The notes beneath the pieces are model-generated. The model worked only from the letters and a program-made list of their open reading frames with translations. It was not told where the DNA came from and searched no databases. A DNA stretch of 64,000 nucleotides from Labyrinthula sp. Ha (Eukaryota; Sar; Bigyra; Labyrinthulida; Labyrinthulaceae): contig JAALGZ010000032.1 in the NCBI GenBank assembly GCA_015227615.1, positions 310,001 through 374,000 of the forward strand. Reading direction: 5' to 3'. Position 1 is the first letter of the stretch. Every line of letters starts with the position of its first letter. This document shows, one piece after another, positions 36,201 through 48,354 of the stretch. Both the position numbers and the translations under genes were made by a program.

Positions 36201-39200
36201 AGGCCAATCAGAGCCATAAAAAGTGTAAATAGTATCTATGACACTATGTGGTCGCCAAAATTTGTGTATTTATATAGAAAAAAGAAGCATATATCGTATT
36301 TTACTTACAAAAAAGTACTGTAAATCCAAAGCTCATGCAGTTAAACTTCAAGAAAGTAACATGGGTCTCAAAAGAATAGAAGAAATAAAAAAAACGATTT
36401 TTTTTGGCTTGTGGAAGACTATTACTAGCACAAGAGTCAGCAACCTAAGAAATAGCACAGAATGTTTCCCTTGGAAATATTTCCTCTACAGCAAATTAAC
36501 TATGTATTCATGCTCAAGGGAACGCAAAAAATAAAATCACCATAAACAGAGTAAGAGCACCAGTCAGCACTACTAGCTGATATCACAGAAAGATAAAAAT
36601 ATAACTCAGAACTACAATCAAAAACAATCGAAATCCAACATCAACATACCAGGAACCATCCCCGTCTATTGTTGAGTAGCACTTATCTTCCATCTCAACT
36701 CACAGTTGTTTGCTTCAAGACAGATATTTTTTAGATTTCAACTTTGAAATTTAAGTAGAACAAGACGATACTACCGAATACCAACAGAGAAAACCTGACC
36801 AGAATATCTTAATTAACCAAATGTACATAAAACCTTGGTTATCTAAAGTGTTTGAAATAATTGAAACAAGTACTGGAAATACTCAAAAGTAATTGGAATA
36901 AGCATTAATTATCCATATGAAACCAAAATACACAGAAATTCTCTCTATCATACAGTCCACGGGGTATCTAATGGGTCTATTATGGGATAAAATATAAACC
37001 CAGCCTCCTAGTCAACTATAAAGCAGGATATATATACCAGGATGAACTTTGAATAAAATACACGTATTCCTAAAATGCCAACACATGTCTCCTACAACCA
37101 GAAATTAGCACATGAGGTATATGTCCAGTTATCTTAAACCGGGGCAGGATAAAGGGATAGCGACCAATTAAATTGGGCAAGGAACGCCTTTTCAACTGGC
37201 AATACATATTCCAACCAACTAAATATTTACCTCGGTTAACGATAAGTCATAACCAAAATATCTAGAGCGTCTTTGCAATGCAGAGAGATAAATCAGCTCA
37301 TATTTTCTGTTCGTAACTTTTCTGTATGTTTTATTTGATTTTTTATTATATTTTGTACAATCAAGAAAAATGTACTGTCATTACGGCAGCTAGAAAGAAG
37401 TGTCAGGATCTTTACAACGGAACTAATAAGAACATGCACTTAATGAAAGTGGATAGCTAAACACTAATCCCACATGTCTCGCAATAGGGTTAGTTCTGCT
37501 TTCGCATTTAATCACTTAAATTACCTAGAACTTGGCAAACATCTGGATATCAGGATGTCTAATTATTCATAGTATTTACATTCGTGCTTAATTTTATATT
37601 TGGTTCCCAATACTCACAAAGTATAAGACAATGAAGCAAGTGGTAAACACCATGGGCCGTGAAACAAAATAAGAGTTGTGTACGTGTTTTTATCAAACTG
37701 TTGAAAGTAAAAGATAGTAGCCATATCGAGAAACTTAAACTTAGCTTATCATATATATATTTAGGTGTTGCATCGCAGTTGACGAATTTCTTGGCAGATT
37801 TTTTATCGAGTTGGATACACATAGGAGTATGGAAACCAATTATTCACATTTCATTTTGCAACTTTTAAGATTAATACAGACTTAGTAAAGCCATTGAGGT
37901 TAAAAAATTAGAACATGGTAAAGCTGTGTTTGCACATCTTATGCTAAGTGAAATATAAAGTAGATTCTGCCTGTAGAGTGAGCATTTGTCTGAATTTGAT
38001 TTTTTCTTTCTGAAATGATGATTCCTTCAATTTTTTCGAGACAAGTAAAATCATGTTTGATTAAAAATATAACAAGAGACGTTGACTTAAAGGTAGTACT
38101 GAATATAGAAAAATGTGCTCTCTAAGAGAATATGGTTTAATGTATCGATATTGCTTCCGCCGAGAAAGCTACTATTGAATCATAACCATTCAAGAGCCAA
38201 TACAAAGGGATATGGCTCCGTGTTACTTAGATTCTGTTTAGAAAAATACTACTAATGGCATTATGTGCATATATGGGTTCTATGTTCCGACTAGGCGTCT
38301 ATTACTTCCTCTTAACGTTCAGTATTGCTCCTATATGAATAAAAGAATTCATGATCTAGATTCTAGAGCAACAGGAAAATATAGTGGGTAAGTGGGGCTA
38401 AGTATCCCAAAAGTGGTTTGACTGCTACTTCGTTAAAGTTGCCAACTACACGGTGTTTCTATGAAGCCACCTTGAACTTACCTACGGGGGTAGGTTGAAA
38501 GTTGCACAAGAGAGCTCACGTCAAATAATTTAAAGTTCTTTCGCTTGATAGTAAGCAAATTGTAAATAACGTGTATTATTAAGCTTATTCTTGTGCTACT
38601 CCAACGAGATCACTTTGAAAAATAGTTAAGAATACTTAGCACAAATTAGTCATATCCATTCAAAGAAAAAAGAAATAGTATACGTACCCTGTATCATATG
38701 TAGCTGAAGTTTATCCGTATTTCAATCCAGAAGGAAAAGACTATGTATTTGTTTAGTATTGAAATATAGTTGCAGAAAATAAACATCTCCAAATATTTGC
38801 AAATTAGATTAACATGTTAGAATTTTGATGCAGTCATAGAAAATAACGAACCTAATTCAACGGACAAGATCAAGAATCCTTTGAAGAAGGAATATTAATC
38901 ATTTTGCTAGGGTCCAGAGGCGACAATGGTTTACTTGAGTTGGATATATATACTCTAGAGTCAAATCCGGATATTCCCCCAGAGCTCTATGCCAGAAAAA
39001 AAGGCGAAAAAGTTTGTATTTTAGTGAAATAGTGTTATAAAATTTATTTATGAAGCCACAGATCTTTAACATCCTCAAAATATCTTTGTCTCACCTTATG
39101 TTACAGCGATTTCCTGAGTTAAGGGTTAGTTTCATCACAAGAGCTTATTCTCAAAATTTGATCTCATGAATTCCCGCTTTATGACGTTAACATTGAGCTG

Positions 39201-40464
39201 TCTTGCTATGATCCTTTACCTTTTCCTAGGCTGATCCTTTTTTTGGCTGGAATGCCTTGCTTTGAGAATATATCCACACCAGGCGTAACGAAGAATGTAC
39301 AAGTCGTTTGAGCAAGTAACAGTTATTTTATAAGAATATAAAGAGTAGTGAAGCTGGTTAAATAACGAATACTAAAATAAAATATCATCGAGCCTCTTAT
39401 TAACTGATAGTCCAAATAGTTTCTTTACAGGTATCTCTTTACTTTAACAAATAACTAGTTCTATAATAGAACTACAAAAATGATCCATGTTTGGAGTTTA
39501 AAGAAAGATCATTGGAGTGAAATTGTATGGGGTTAACTCTATATCAAGTTCGTTTATCTTCAAAGAAAATACTTTCTCGGTCTTCTTTGCTCTCAGTAGT
39601 AGCAGTCAATGAACCTGGAAATGTAACTAAGAGAAGAATTTTTTGTTTTTCGACATATAAAAAGTAAATCAAATTCATTCTTCATACCTAGAAAGTTTTA
39701 TTAGATAAAAGGTCTTTTCTGAAATTATGCGCTGTTTTGTTCTCGCTCTTTTGCTACCGAGAGTACAATCTCACTTGTTCCGTTGCACTTAAGGTACTGC
39801 TATCGTTATGATTCTTCCACTTCTGACTATAATTATAAAATCATATTTATTGTATTTATTTGCTTTCTAGAAATTAGTCTTTATTGAATTGTTCTAATTG
39901 AGTTTTGCGTGGATATTTTCTTTGTAGTTTTTAAAATTTGGGTACTTTAACTAGTGCTATGACTTAGTTGTTCTAGTTTTGTTAGATAGCCCGTAGTTTC
40001 CTAGGGCTTCCCCTAGGAAGGCCTACCGTTATCTCGTATTAGTATTTTGAGAAATTAAGAGTCAACTTAATGATAGAAAAAACCAACAAAACAGATAAAA
40101 GCTAGTTGTAATCGGGAATTCGAATACTTAGCTACAATCAGTTAAATCTGTCTAAAACGTATCAGATAAACTTGTTAAAGCCACAAGTTAGCTTACTCAG
40201 CGTCTTCTGAGTATCTTGAGCGTTCGAAATATTTGTTACCACTGGGATTTGTGACTCTTCTTGTGTCACTTGCTAAATCCGCTTATAGAGTACTTTGGTT
40301 AGTTACTCATCAATTGGTAAAGTTTACAAATTAAAATTTTAAATTCCTCTTATGAATTAAAACATATGATAGAATTCTATTAAACAAGAAAATATTTTCA
40401 ATAAATTTCATTTTCTTATGAAAATATATTTTGGGCAATTTGAAATTCATCATCAAAAAGAAAA
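33206..40464. other. Gene-poor region of about 7 kb
   Basis: No gene recognised on either strand. Small open frames exist (for example 33831-34043 and 35486-35671 on plus, 37559-37822 on minus), all under 90 codons and without recognisable motifs. I treat them as unsupported. Confidence 0.4.
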
Positions 40465-42954
40465 ATGAATTTAGAGTATGTTCTTGGGAGCAATGGATAT
40501 CATATTTTGAAATCAAACAAATATCCAGTGGTAATATTAGGAAATAACATAAGATCAAAATTGATTACTTATTCACTATCTAATAGTGAAATTTCTTCTT
40601 TGGTAGTTGAAAACCCAGCTGTACAGGCAAGTTCTCCAACAGAAATAAATTCAGCTACTCCTTCAGAGATAGAAGAACTAATAAATAGTGGAAAATGCTC
40701 TATTGTTATTCAAACAGAGGAAAACCTTGATAAAGCAAAAGAAACTAATAAATTATGCAGAAACACTGGTATCAAGTTTGTTTGGGTGGGCAGTACTTTT
40801 GTCTTCAGTGATTTTGGAGAAGAATTTTTAAGTTATGATACAGATGATAGAGTTGCTGTGAAGTTATTAGTTCAAAATTTTGAATATTTTAAAGAAGATG
40901 AGAGTTTGACAAAATTGATTTGTAGTTTTGAACATCCACATAAGTTAATAGAAGGAGATAAAGTTTCTATGAAACCAATTGAAGGATCCTTTGAAGTGGA
41001 GATTGTTACAGAAACTTCGATTGGTTGTATAATTCCTTTACCGCTGAGTCAGGCAGAGAATACACAAATTGACAACGTAATATCTCAAGTTAAACCAGGG
41101 AAGAAGTTGTGTTTCAATTCCTTAGAAGTGTGTTTGTCTCAATTATCAACAGAGGATACAAACAAATTATCCCGAACTGTATCTTCAGCAAGTCAAGTTT
41201 CGAATAAGGCTTTATCTGCTGTTATTTCAGGTGTTGCATCTATGGAAGTTTTGAAAGGTATATCTCAGTTATTTGTTCCCATTTCCTCAAATAATCAATT
41301 TTTGTTCTTGGATGATAAGATTTTACCAAAGCAGGATGCTCAACAAGGCATAGATGAAGAACTTAAGCTGCAAAAATTATTTTTAGCTGGAGATTCTTCT
41401 TCTACAGAAGTTAATGTATTGACAAACCTACTAGAAGAAACAGTTCAAGTTACCTCAAGTAAAGAAGTTCCTTTAGATACAACATTTCTTGTAGGAGTAA
41501 ACTGTTCTAATGAAGAACTTGGATATTTAGATGGTAAAGCTATTGATATGCAAGTTCCTTTATTTGTAGCTTCACTTAATGGAGTAAGAGCTAGTACTAA
41601 GAGTATTGTACCTGAGGTTACAAATACATATTCCAGCTTTATGTATACACAGGAAAATACTTTGTCAAATGATGCTACGCCAAAGAACTTCCAGATATGT
41701 ACTGTGCAGAACTTTCCTTATTTCTTCGAACATGCTTTAAAGTTTGCTATTGAAGAGTTTGAAACTATTTTCATAAAAACTGTGGAAAGTGTTGTTTTGC
41801 TACAAAATGTTGGTATGAACGCCTTTATGAAAAAACTGGATGAGCACGCGGCTACTAAAGATACTGTAATAGAGGCTGTTATTGATTTGTTGAAAACTGC
41901 AAAAAACACATCAGCTGAGAACTGCGTCAAGCAAGGTAGATTGCTATTTGCAAAGTACCTATACAACAGAATTTCACAACTTTTGTACAACTTTCCACCA
42001 AACCAAACAACTCCAGATCAAGTACCTTTTTGGACGGGCTCCAAACGGCTTCCTACGCCTGCAGTATTTAGTTCAAAAAATATGACACATGTGCTATTTG
42101 TCCAAGAAGCTGCTAAACTTTATGCCAAGGTATTGAGTTTAGACCAGGGGGAAGCAAAAAAGCTTGATGACACTCAATTCATTGTTGCTGAGGTAGCTAA
42201 AGTAATGGTTCCGGATTTTGAACCTGCAAGCAACTTAAAAATTGCTGCTAATGATGCAGAGTTAGAAGCCATGAATCAAGCTGACTCTTCGGCGAATGAC
42301 TTCGAAAAAACTATTCCTGAAGAGTTGCTGCAAGCTGTTAAAATTGGTTTCTCTCCATGTGAGAAAAAGGATTGTGTGAAATTTGTTCATGCCTTTGCAA
42401 GTGTTAGAGCAGAAAGCTTTTCGGTAGAAACAAAGAGTATTGAGTACACATCCAAAGCTGTTCTTGGGCTTACACCAGTTTTGTATCCAACAGCTCTAGT
42501 TGTTTCTGGATTGGTATGTGGAGAGATAGTAACAGTATTATCTGGAAATAAAATGGTAAGTTCTTTAGCAAACAGTAGTTTTAACTTGGCGTCGAATGAA
42601 ATTAAGCATGAGTATCCTGCAGAAGTTCAGAAGTTCAAGTTTAAGTCAGAAGAATGGTCTGTGTGGACTAAATACGAGTTCAGTCAACCTATGACCTTGA
42701 AGGCTTTGATAGAAGAAATTGAGAAGAAGTTTGAAGTCTCAGTTGAAATGGTAGCTAAGGGAAATATGATTGTTTGGAGTGAGTTCATGAAACCACAAAC
42801 TGCAAAATTTCGAATGAAGAAAGAAGTAAAAGAACTGATAGAGGAAATGCAAAATGCAGAGATAACCTCTGATATAAAACTGGAGTTTATGGGTACTGAT
42901 CCTGACACCGAGGAGGATGTTGACTTACCTGTGATAACATATACAGTTGTGTAG
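40465..42954 (+). CDS. UBA1-like E1 protein lacking the adenylation motifs (probable pseudoenzyme)
   Basis: An 829-aa protein with UBA1 domain order. Residues 4-50 match the inactive adenylation start (EYVLGSNGYHILKSNKYPVV). FCCH spans about 110-180 (FGEEF, EGDKVSMKPIEG). The SCCH domain has the catalytic-cysteine block ICTVQNFPYFFEH with C412, then PPNQTTPDQVPFWTGSKRLP (511-530). Residues 638-715 match the VKFVHAFASVRAESF region, and the ubiquitin-fold domain is about 728-829 (EDVDLPVITYTV). UBA1 has about 1050 aa. The missing residues fall in the active adenylation domain. LQKLFLAGDSSSTEV (302-316) replaces the GxGxxG loop, and the DxDxIExSNLNRQ segment with its ATP-binding residues is absent. 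It may regulate a true E1 or bind ubiquitin, or be a decaying paralogue. No other gene lies close. Confidence 0.85.
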   Translation: MNLEYVLGSNGYHILKSNKYPVVILGNNIRSKLITYSLSNSEISSLVVENPAVQASSPTEINSATPSEIEELINSGKCSIVIQTEENLDKAKETNKLCRNTGIKFVWVGSTFVFSDFGEEFLSYDTDDRVAVKLLVQNFEYFKEDESLTKLICSFEHPHKLIEGDKVSMKPIEGSFEVEIVTETSIGCIIPLPLSQAENTQIDNVISQVKPGKKLCFNSLEVCLSQLSTEDTNKLSRTVSSASQVSNKALSAVISGVASMEVLKGISQLFVPISSNNQFLFLDDKILPKQDAQQGIDEELKLQKLFLAGDSSSTEVNVLTNLLEETVQVTSSKEVPLDTTFLVGVNCSNEELGYLDGKAIDMQVPLFVASLNGVRASTKSIVPEVTNTYSSFMYTQENTLSNDATPKNFQICTVQNFPYFFEHALKFAIEEFETIFIKTVESVVLLQNVGMNAFMKKLDEHAATKDTVIEAVIDLLKTAKNTSAENCVKQGRLLFAKYLYNRISQLLYNFPPNQTTPDQVPFWTGSKRLPTPAVFSSKNMTHVLFVQEAAKLYAKVLSLDQGEAKKLDDTQFIVAEVAKVMVPDFEPASNLKIAANDAELEAMNQADSSANDFEKTIPEELLQAVKIGFSPCEKKDCVKFVHAFASVRAESFSVETKSIEYTSKAVLGLTPVLYPTALVVSGLVCGEIVTVLSGNKMVSSLANSSFNLASNEIKHEYPAEVQKFKFKSEEWSVWTKYEFSQPMTLKALIEEIEKKFEVSVEMVAKGNMIVWSEFMKPQTAKFRMKKEVKELIEEMQNAEITSDIKLEFMGTDPDTEEDVDLPVITYTVV

Positions 42955-43499
42955 AGGTTTGTTTACGTTGATGAGTACTTGTTCAATCTACCTGTGGTAT
43001 ATTTTGTCTTTTCCAAAAATAGCTATGACTTCTTTGGTTCGGGTGGGTTCTCAAATTATTGCAGACCCTAGAATTTTGCTAATAGTTTGAACTTAGGTAC
43101 TCATGAATCAAAATTTTCTCAAACTGACTGCATTCTCTCCAACTTTGTTTCGTACTTATAAGATTCCTTTCCTCTTCTTTTGAATCTCATCTAACTATGT
43201 TACGTCTTAGATTTTGTAGATCCAGTCTTGTTTTTGAGCAGGGTATTATGTTTCCTCTTTGCCTTTTTGTCTGAGGCTAGTATTTTAGAGTTAACTTTTT
43301 CCTCTTTCGACTATGAAAATATTTCGATGGTGAGACCATTATTGAGTCTGTATCTAGTATGAAACTTAGAAAATAATCTCTCTGAGAAAGAAGGAGGTTT
43401 CAAGCCTGTTCATAGTAATCTCGAAATAAATTATATATTTTTCTTTTGAATTAAGACTCATTGATTGAAATTAACTGATGACAGTATAACAGACCTGAC
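42955..43499. other. Intergenic, downstream of the UBA1-like gene
   Basis: AT-rich DNA holding the 3' UTR of the E1-like gene. I see nothing else. Confidence 0.4.
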
Positions 43500-45749
43500 T
43501 TGAGCACAAAGAGCACTTGCTGTAGCATATGAGCTTTACTGAAACAAAAAAGTGGAAGAATCATCTCCAGCAGAATCACCAGTTGAGAAAAATGAAACCG
43601 AAGAAAATAATAGCGTTTGATAGTGCCGCAGGTTTAACATGTAGAAAGATGTCACAGTAGGTGGCTGCGTCGATGTTTAAAAAAAAAGGTTTGAATGTAC
43701 CAAGGGCCTTTCACTGACGTTTGTTGCAGGTTTTAAACTCAGTTTGTTTGGTTTTCTCGGTAAAATTTATCGACATGCGCTAGCACAACAGTTACAAGAT
43801 TTACACGTCAAAGTTGGGTATTGGAAAGTACTTCTAAAAAATTTTTATCAGATTTTGAGCGGCGTTTCTTTGGAAGGTTACTTTCATTATATGAATCTGC
43901 GGGTTTTTGGCCACAGTACCCAATAATCTTGAAAAGAGCAAAGGACAAATGCCAAGCAAAAAAGAAGTGTTAAATGAACCTCAAAGGGTAGTGATGAACC
44001 TTCAACATGAAGCCCAAATGGCTGAGCAAGCTGACTGGGCCTGTACAAAGGGTTCACATCAGAACCAATGTTAGAAATGCCTAAGAAAATCGTTGTAAAG
44101 AGATTTAGATGGAAATGAGCTTCACCACATGGCTATACGGATTAAGACAAACTTTGCACCTTGACATTAACTAAGAGAATGCTACGAAGGCGTAGTGTAG
44201 GTTACCTTTCTTCTATAGTTTGTACTTTTCGATTAGCCATTAATTTTTATCTTGAACCTGGAAAGTACATCTTCTAAGAGAAGTGATTAGGTCACTCTGG
44301 TCAGGTGCTACAAGTCAGTGAAAATGAAAGAAGATTTTGTTCTGAATCAGTAGAAGTGACGAAGATTAGATACCTTGGAATAACTGTTACACCTTGAATG
44401 TTCGTAGAAATTGCACTACATCAGAAATTTCCAGGGATTTGGTTCAACAAAGACTAACTCAAGTGTGAATTAAAGAGAGCTAGAGAAAGGGAAGAAACTC
44501 AGAAAAAAAGTATTCAAGGAATAAGTAATGTTGGACGAATATGCGCAAGTAAAAATGAATTGTAAGAGATTTGCTACGCAAATGGAATAATCGGAAGACC
44601 TAGGCTTAAAGAGTACTTTTCAAGGGCTAGTTCAAACTAAATTAACAGATCTGTCTTCGGATTTGTTACAGATCGATGATGCCGACAAACTGTCTCATTA
44701 CATATTTGTGGCGATGCTCCTCGTGGGCATTGACTGCTTCATCAAGACAGTCAACTTCGGTTGCAGCGTGATGCATACCGAACATTACGTGGAGATCTTT
44801 TGTGGCCTTCAACATCCTCGGACTCGATCAACTCACGTAATACTGAGTAACGGTCCTTTAGACTTACCAAAATAAGCACAATAACTGGGATCTGCACTTG
44901 TTCCCTGTGTGAAAGATCTTCTAGCTTCCTTCAGATCAGAAGCAAGATCATTAAAAAGGTCTGACTTAAAGGACTTCATAGATCATGCAACCTTGCTCTG
45001 AGGGAAGACTTTGCATCGGAAGAGGAGCTGGGTCACCATATTTTTCTCCTGCTTATAGATTTTTCTAAAACTAAGCAACAGATAATCCAAGAAAATTTTT
45101 GAAAAAGAAAAAGGCATATACTAGGCATAGGTTATCAAACATCTCACATTTCGACATGCTTCCACACAGGGTGTCTAAGGCTTTTGTTTCAAGATCAAGG
45201 AAAAGGGTCAGTTCTCATAGAAACAAGAAGGCTGGACAATTGATCAGCAGATAACGTTCCATGAGAAACAGGTTTTGACTGTGCAAACTCCACGGTGAAG
45301 AAGTTGAAGAAGCTCATCTCCAAAGATGAGAATATTTCAAATGTAGTGGATAGCATCTTGACCAATGAAATCCAAAAAATAGCTGGAAGCTACATAGCCC
45401 TGGATCGTGGAAACATTTCGTACATCGTTAGCGAAACCATAAACGATGTTTCCGTGAACTATTAGCTTGAGCTAAAACCCATAGATGGTATTATTCATCC
45501 TGAGTACACCTTTTCCGCTTGGATTAACCTCAATATCCCATGTCGCCATTTTGCAAGAACTTGTGTGCAGGTGGAGATGGACTACATAAACAAAAGCAAT
45601 CTTTTGCGAAGATAGCGGTATCAGAATCTTCCCAATTTGAAGAAGCACTGAAGGAATTGGGACACCCAGAAGTCTCCAATGAATTGCGAAATGAAATCTT
45701 GCTTCCTCATCCAGTGCAATTCTGCCAATTCCTCGCTGAAAAACCTTAG
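43500..45749 (+). pseudogene. Decayed coding region, possibly a retroelement relic
   Basis: Protein-like plus-strand fragments in shifting frames: 43744-43926 (LHVKVGYWKVLLKNFYQIL), 44663-44875, 44977-45103 (LREDFASEEELGHHIFLLL), about 45292-45630 with one stop (SYIALDRGNISYIVSETIND) and 45630-45749 (EEALKELGHPEVSNELRNEI). From about 44650 the base composition is less AT-rich than the neighbourhood. Short strings near 44130 (WLYGLRQ) and 44365 (KIRYLGITV) recall reverse-transcriptase motifs, but no catalytic aspartate pair was found. The function is unknown. Confidence 0.35.
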
Positions 45750-46217
45750 ATTATTTTCTCTTTCTTCACTGCTTCCCTGAATAATGATGCGGCAAGATAT
45801 ACTCACGTTCACTCTGCACGCAGAGCTAGGGGCAATTGGAAGTTAGAGCTTTGAAACAGCTGAAGTTGACATTAAAGATTGCAACAGTGAAGAGCGATGT
45901 TTAATCTGAGTTGATGCCCTTGTTGTTCTTTTCCTGGGGCCATTTTGATCAGTTTAGATTCTTGCGCATTTAACTGCGCTGAATTGATGGCGAAAACTTT
46001 GTTCTTGATTGTAAACTTATTCCTAAACCAAAACTACACATATTTACGGCCTTAATGTATTTTATCTCACTCCGAGTAGTGTAGCAAACTAGAATGAGGT
46101 AAAGTAGCTTTATTTGTTGAAGCATTCAGCTTCTTTGGAACCAACTCCCTGGATAACTTGGAGGTTTATAAGGGAAGGGCCAACGCAGTTCTCATTCCTC
46201 AAGAGTTTGGGTTTTAA

Positions 46218-47679
46218 AGGTATGAGGGATATTGTTTTTTTTACACGGGTGTAATTTACACGCGGCAATCTATTGGCTCAATTTTGAAATGGCCAATTGT
46301 GCCATAGTAAATTCAGAAAGCACGATCCAACAATCAAGAAATGCAGATGAAAAGACGATCGAAGGATCGCAACCTCCAAGAGAGGTTTAAAAAAGCTGTG
46401 AGAGGCATGCAGTGCGTCTCACTCGTTGTGAATAAGCTTTGTTCTTTTTTTTGTTTCTTAGGTTTGAATAAAAAGCAACGAAAAACAATGTGAAGCCAAA
46501 ATGAAAAGAACGCAAAAAAGAAAAAGGATGAAAGCTTAACAACAAAAATATGAAAAACGATGAAAGTTTAACAATAAAAATATGAAAAAGAAAACGAAAA
46601 AGGATGATAGTTAAAAAAAAAATATGAAGAAGAAAACGAAAAACGGTAAAAGTTTAACAACAAAAATATGAAAACGAAAAAGAAAAGGGATGAAAGTTTT
46701 AGAAAAAACTGCACCTAGATTAGAGTATCAACCCACTTAAGTTTTAAATTTTATTTTTAACAAAAATTTAAATCTTTTGAATTTCAGTTTTTAAAATCAT
46801 TTGTCTTAAACTTCTAATTATGTCAGTTCACATATATATTCATTAACGTTCAGATAAATTTCCAAGTTCCTGTATTCAACCTGTAGAAAAAGATTTATAT
46901 CCATCCTCATCTTCATCGAGGGCAGAGTGGGGAGGGAGGGCTGAGTAATGTGGGGCCATTTTTAAAGACGCGGGGGAGCATGAAAGGCTCCCCGCTACGC
47001 AAGGGTAATGCAACTTCACATTCTAATGTTTTTTAAGTTTTAATGTTTTTTTCTTGTCTTCTAGTACACTTTATTTTGCTTCCAGCTTCCTTTATATTTC
47101 GTCAAAGTATAAAAAAAGGAACTAAATTTAAAAAAAATAAGTCAATCCTTGAATTTATATTTACGAGAAAATAGAAACAAAAGAATAATTGCTAAAATAG
47201 CATTACAATATTTTCTGTTATGTTTATAATACTAAAGTTTAAAATTATAATTTCTGAAGTAAAAAATATTGAAGTCCTTTTGAACCACTTGAAGCAACCG
47301 TTGAAAGGTGCAAAAACATCTCGTTTTCTGTAGTATATTAAAAATGTACTTATATTTTTAGCTCTATTGTTTTTGGAGAGTTTTCTAGGCCCTTTTCGTT
47401 TTCAAGTAAGTTCTCAATACCGTTCTGAATTTTTTGTATTTTTCTTTTGTTTTTGCTGATTTTTGTTCAAATGACCCACTCTTCCACTCCACCACCTCCA
47501 AATTTTCGTAAAGTATGATATTTGGTTATATGGCCCAAATTTGAAATCCTGAAATCACAAATATCATTAATGCCTTAATTTCACTAATGTGATAAATGAC
47601 CATTCTCACTAAAACTCCATTAATCACATGCCGAGTGTAAATTACACGCGTGTAAAAAAAAAACGGATTCCAGGTATGA
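46218..47679. mobile_element. Non-autonomous DNA transposon, 1446 bp with TIRs, flanked by a candidate 8-bp target duplication
   Basis: The element is 46226-47671. The left end reads a T run, ACACGGGTGTAATTTACAC, then GCGGCA. The right end read backwards has a T run, ACACGCGTGTAATTTACAC, then TCGGCA. These form terminal inverted repeats of about 40 bp if the outermost GGGATATTG/GGAATCCG is included. The octamer AGGTATGA flanks both sides directly at 46218-46225 and 47672-47679, the pattern left by insertion with an 8-bp target duplication (as in hAT or Merlin elements). The interior has no transposase, only AT-rich DNA and a 44-bp tandem repeat, so movement would need enzymes supplied elsewhere. 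The superfamily is not determined. Confidence 0.75.
46501..46701. repeat. A-rich tandem repeat inside the transposon
   Basis: About four degenerate copies of a unit near 44 bp. Each has two alternating halves: atgaaagtttaacaacaaaa and atgaaaaagaaaacgaaaaa. The repeat is confined to the interior of the TIR element. Confidence 0.8.
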
Positions 47680-48354
47680 AGGTGGCCAACATTCAGAACA
47701 AGAACTAAACTTTTACCTAAATCTTTGATATTTTGTACTAGAAACGTTTGTAATGGTTCATGATATATGTATTTTGTCTTGAGAATTTCTTTGTTTTTAG
47801 AGTTCTCAATCCATAATATATTTAATTATCTGACTATCTGATAAATGATTCTTTTCTTTTAGCCAAGTCTTTTGCTTGAATTCCGGTAAACCATATATTC
47901 CTAAATTAGCATAAAATAAGGGCAACAAAATCCATTTGAGAATAGTATTGGAATTCCAATTACTTCCCAGTAATTATAAGTATCATGTTAACATATTTCT
48001 ATACAATAGATTTATAAAAAATGTTACTAATGTTGTTAAAAATATGCCAATACCGTAGTCTATAATTGACAAGAATACGATACATACTTTAATAAATTAA
48101 TGCAGATGTATTTTATACTTGCGTCGAAACCTCAGTCAGGAGAAAATAGAAACCCAATAATCGAACTGTTCTCGTACCAGAGTTTCGATAACTATCGGTA
48201 GAATTTATATAGTAAATTTCATATAGGATATATTTTATTAAAAGATATCGGTACTACTGATAGGAAAATCTATAAAAAATACGACGGAAAACCAAAATTA
48301 AAGAAAAAGGAATCTGCTAGAACAAATCAAAGGAAAATAAAACATTAATAAAAG
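47680..48354. other. Intergenic, upstream of the DUF1769 gene
   Basis: AT-rich DNA with no recognisable gene; it probably contains the promoter of the DUF1769 gene. Confidence 0.4.
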
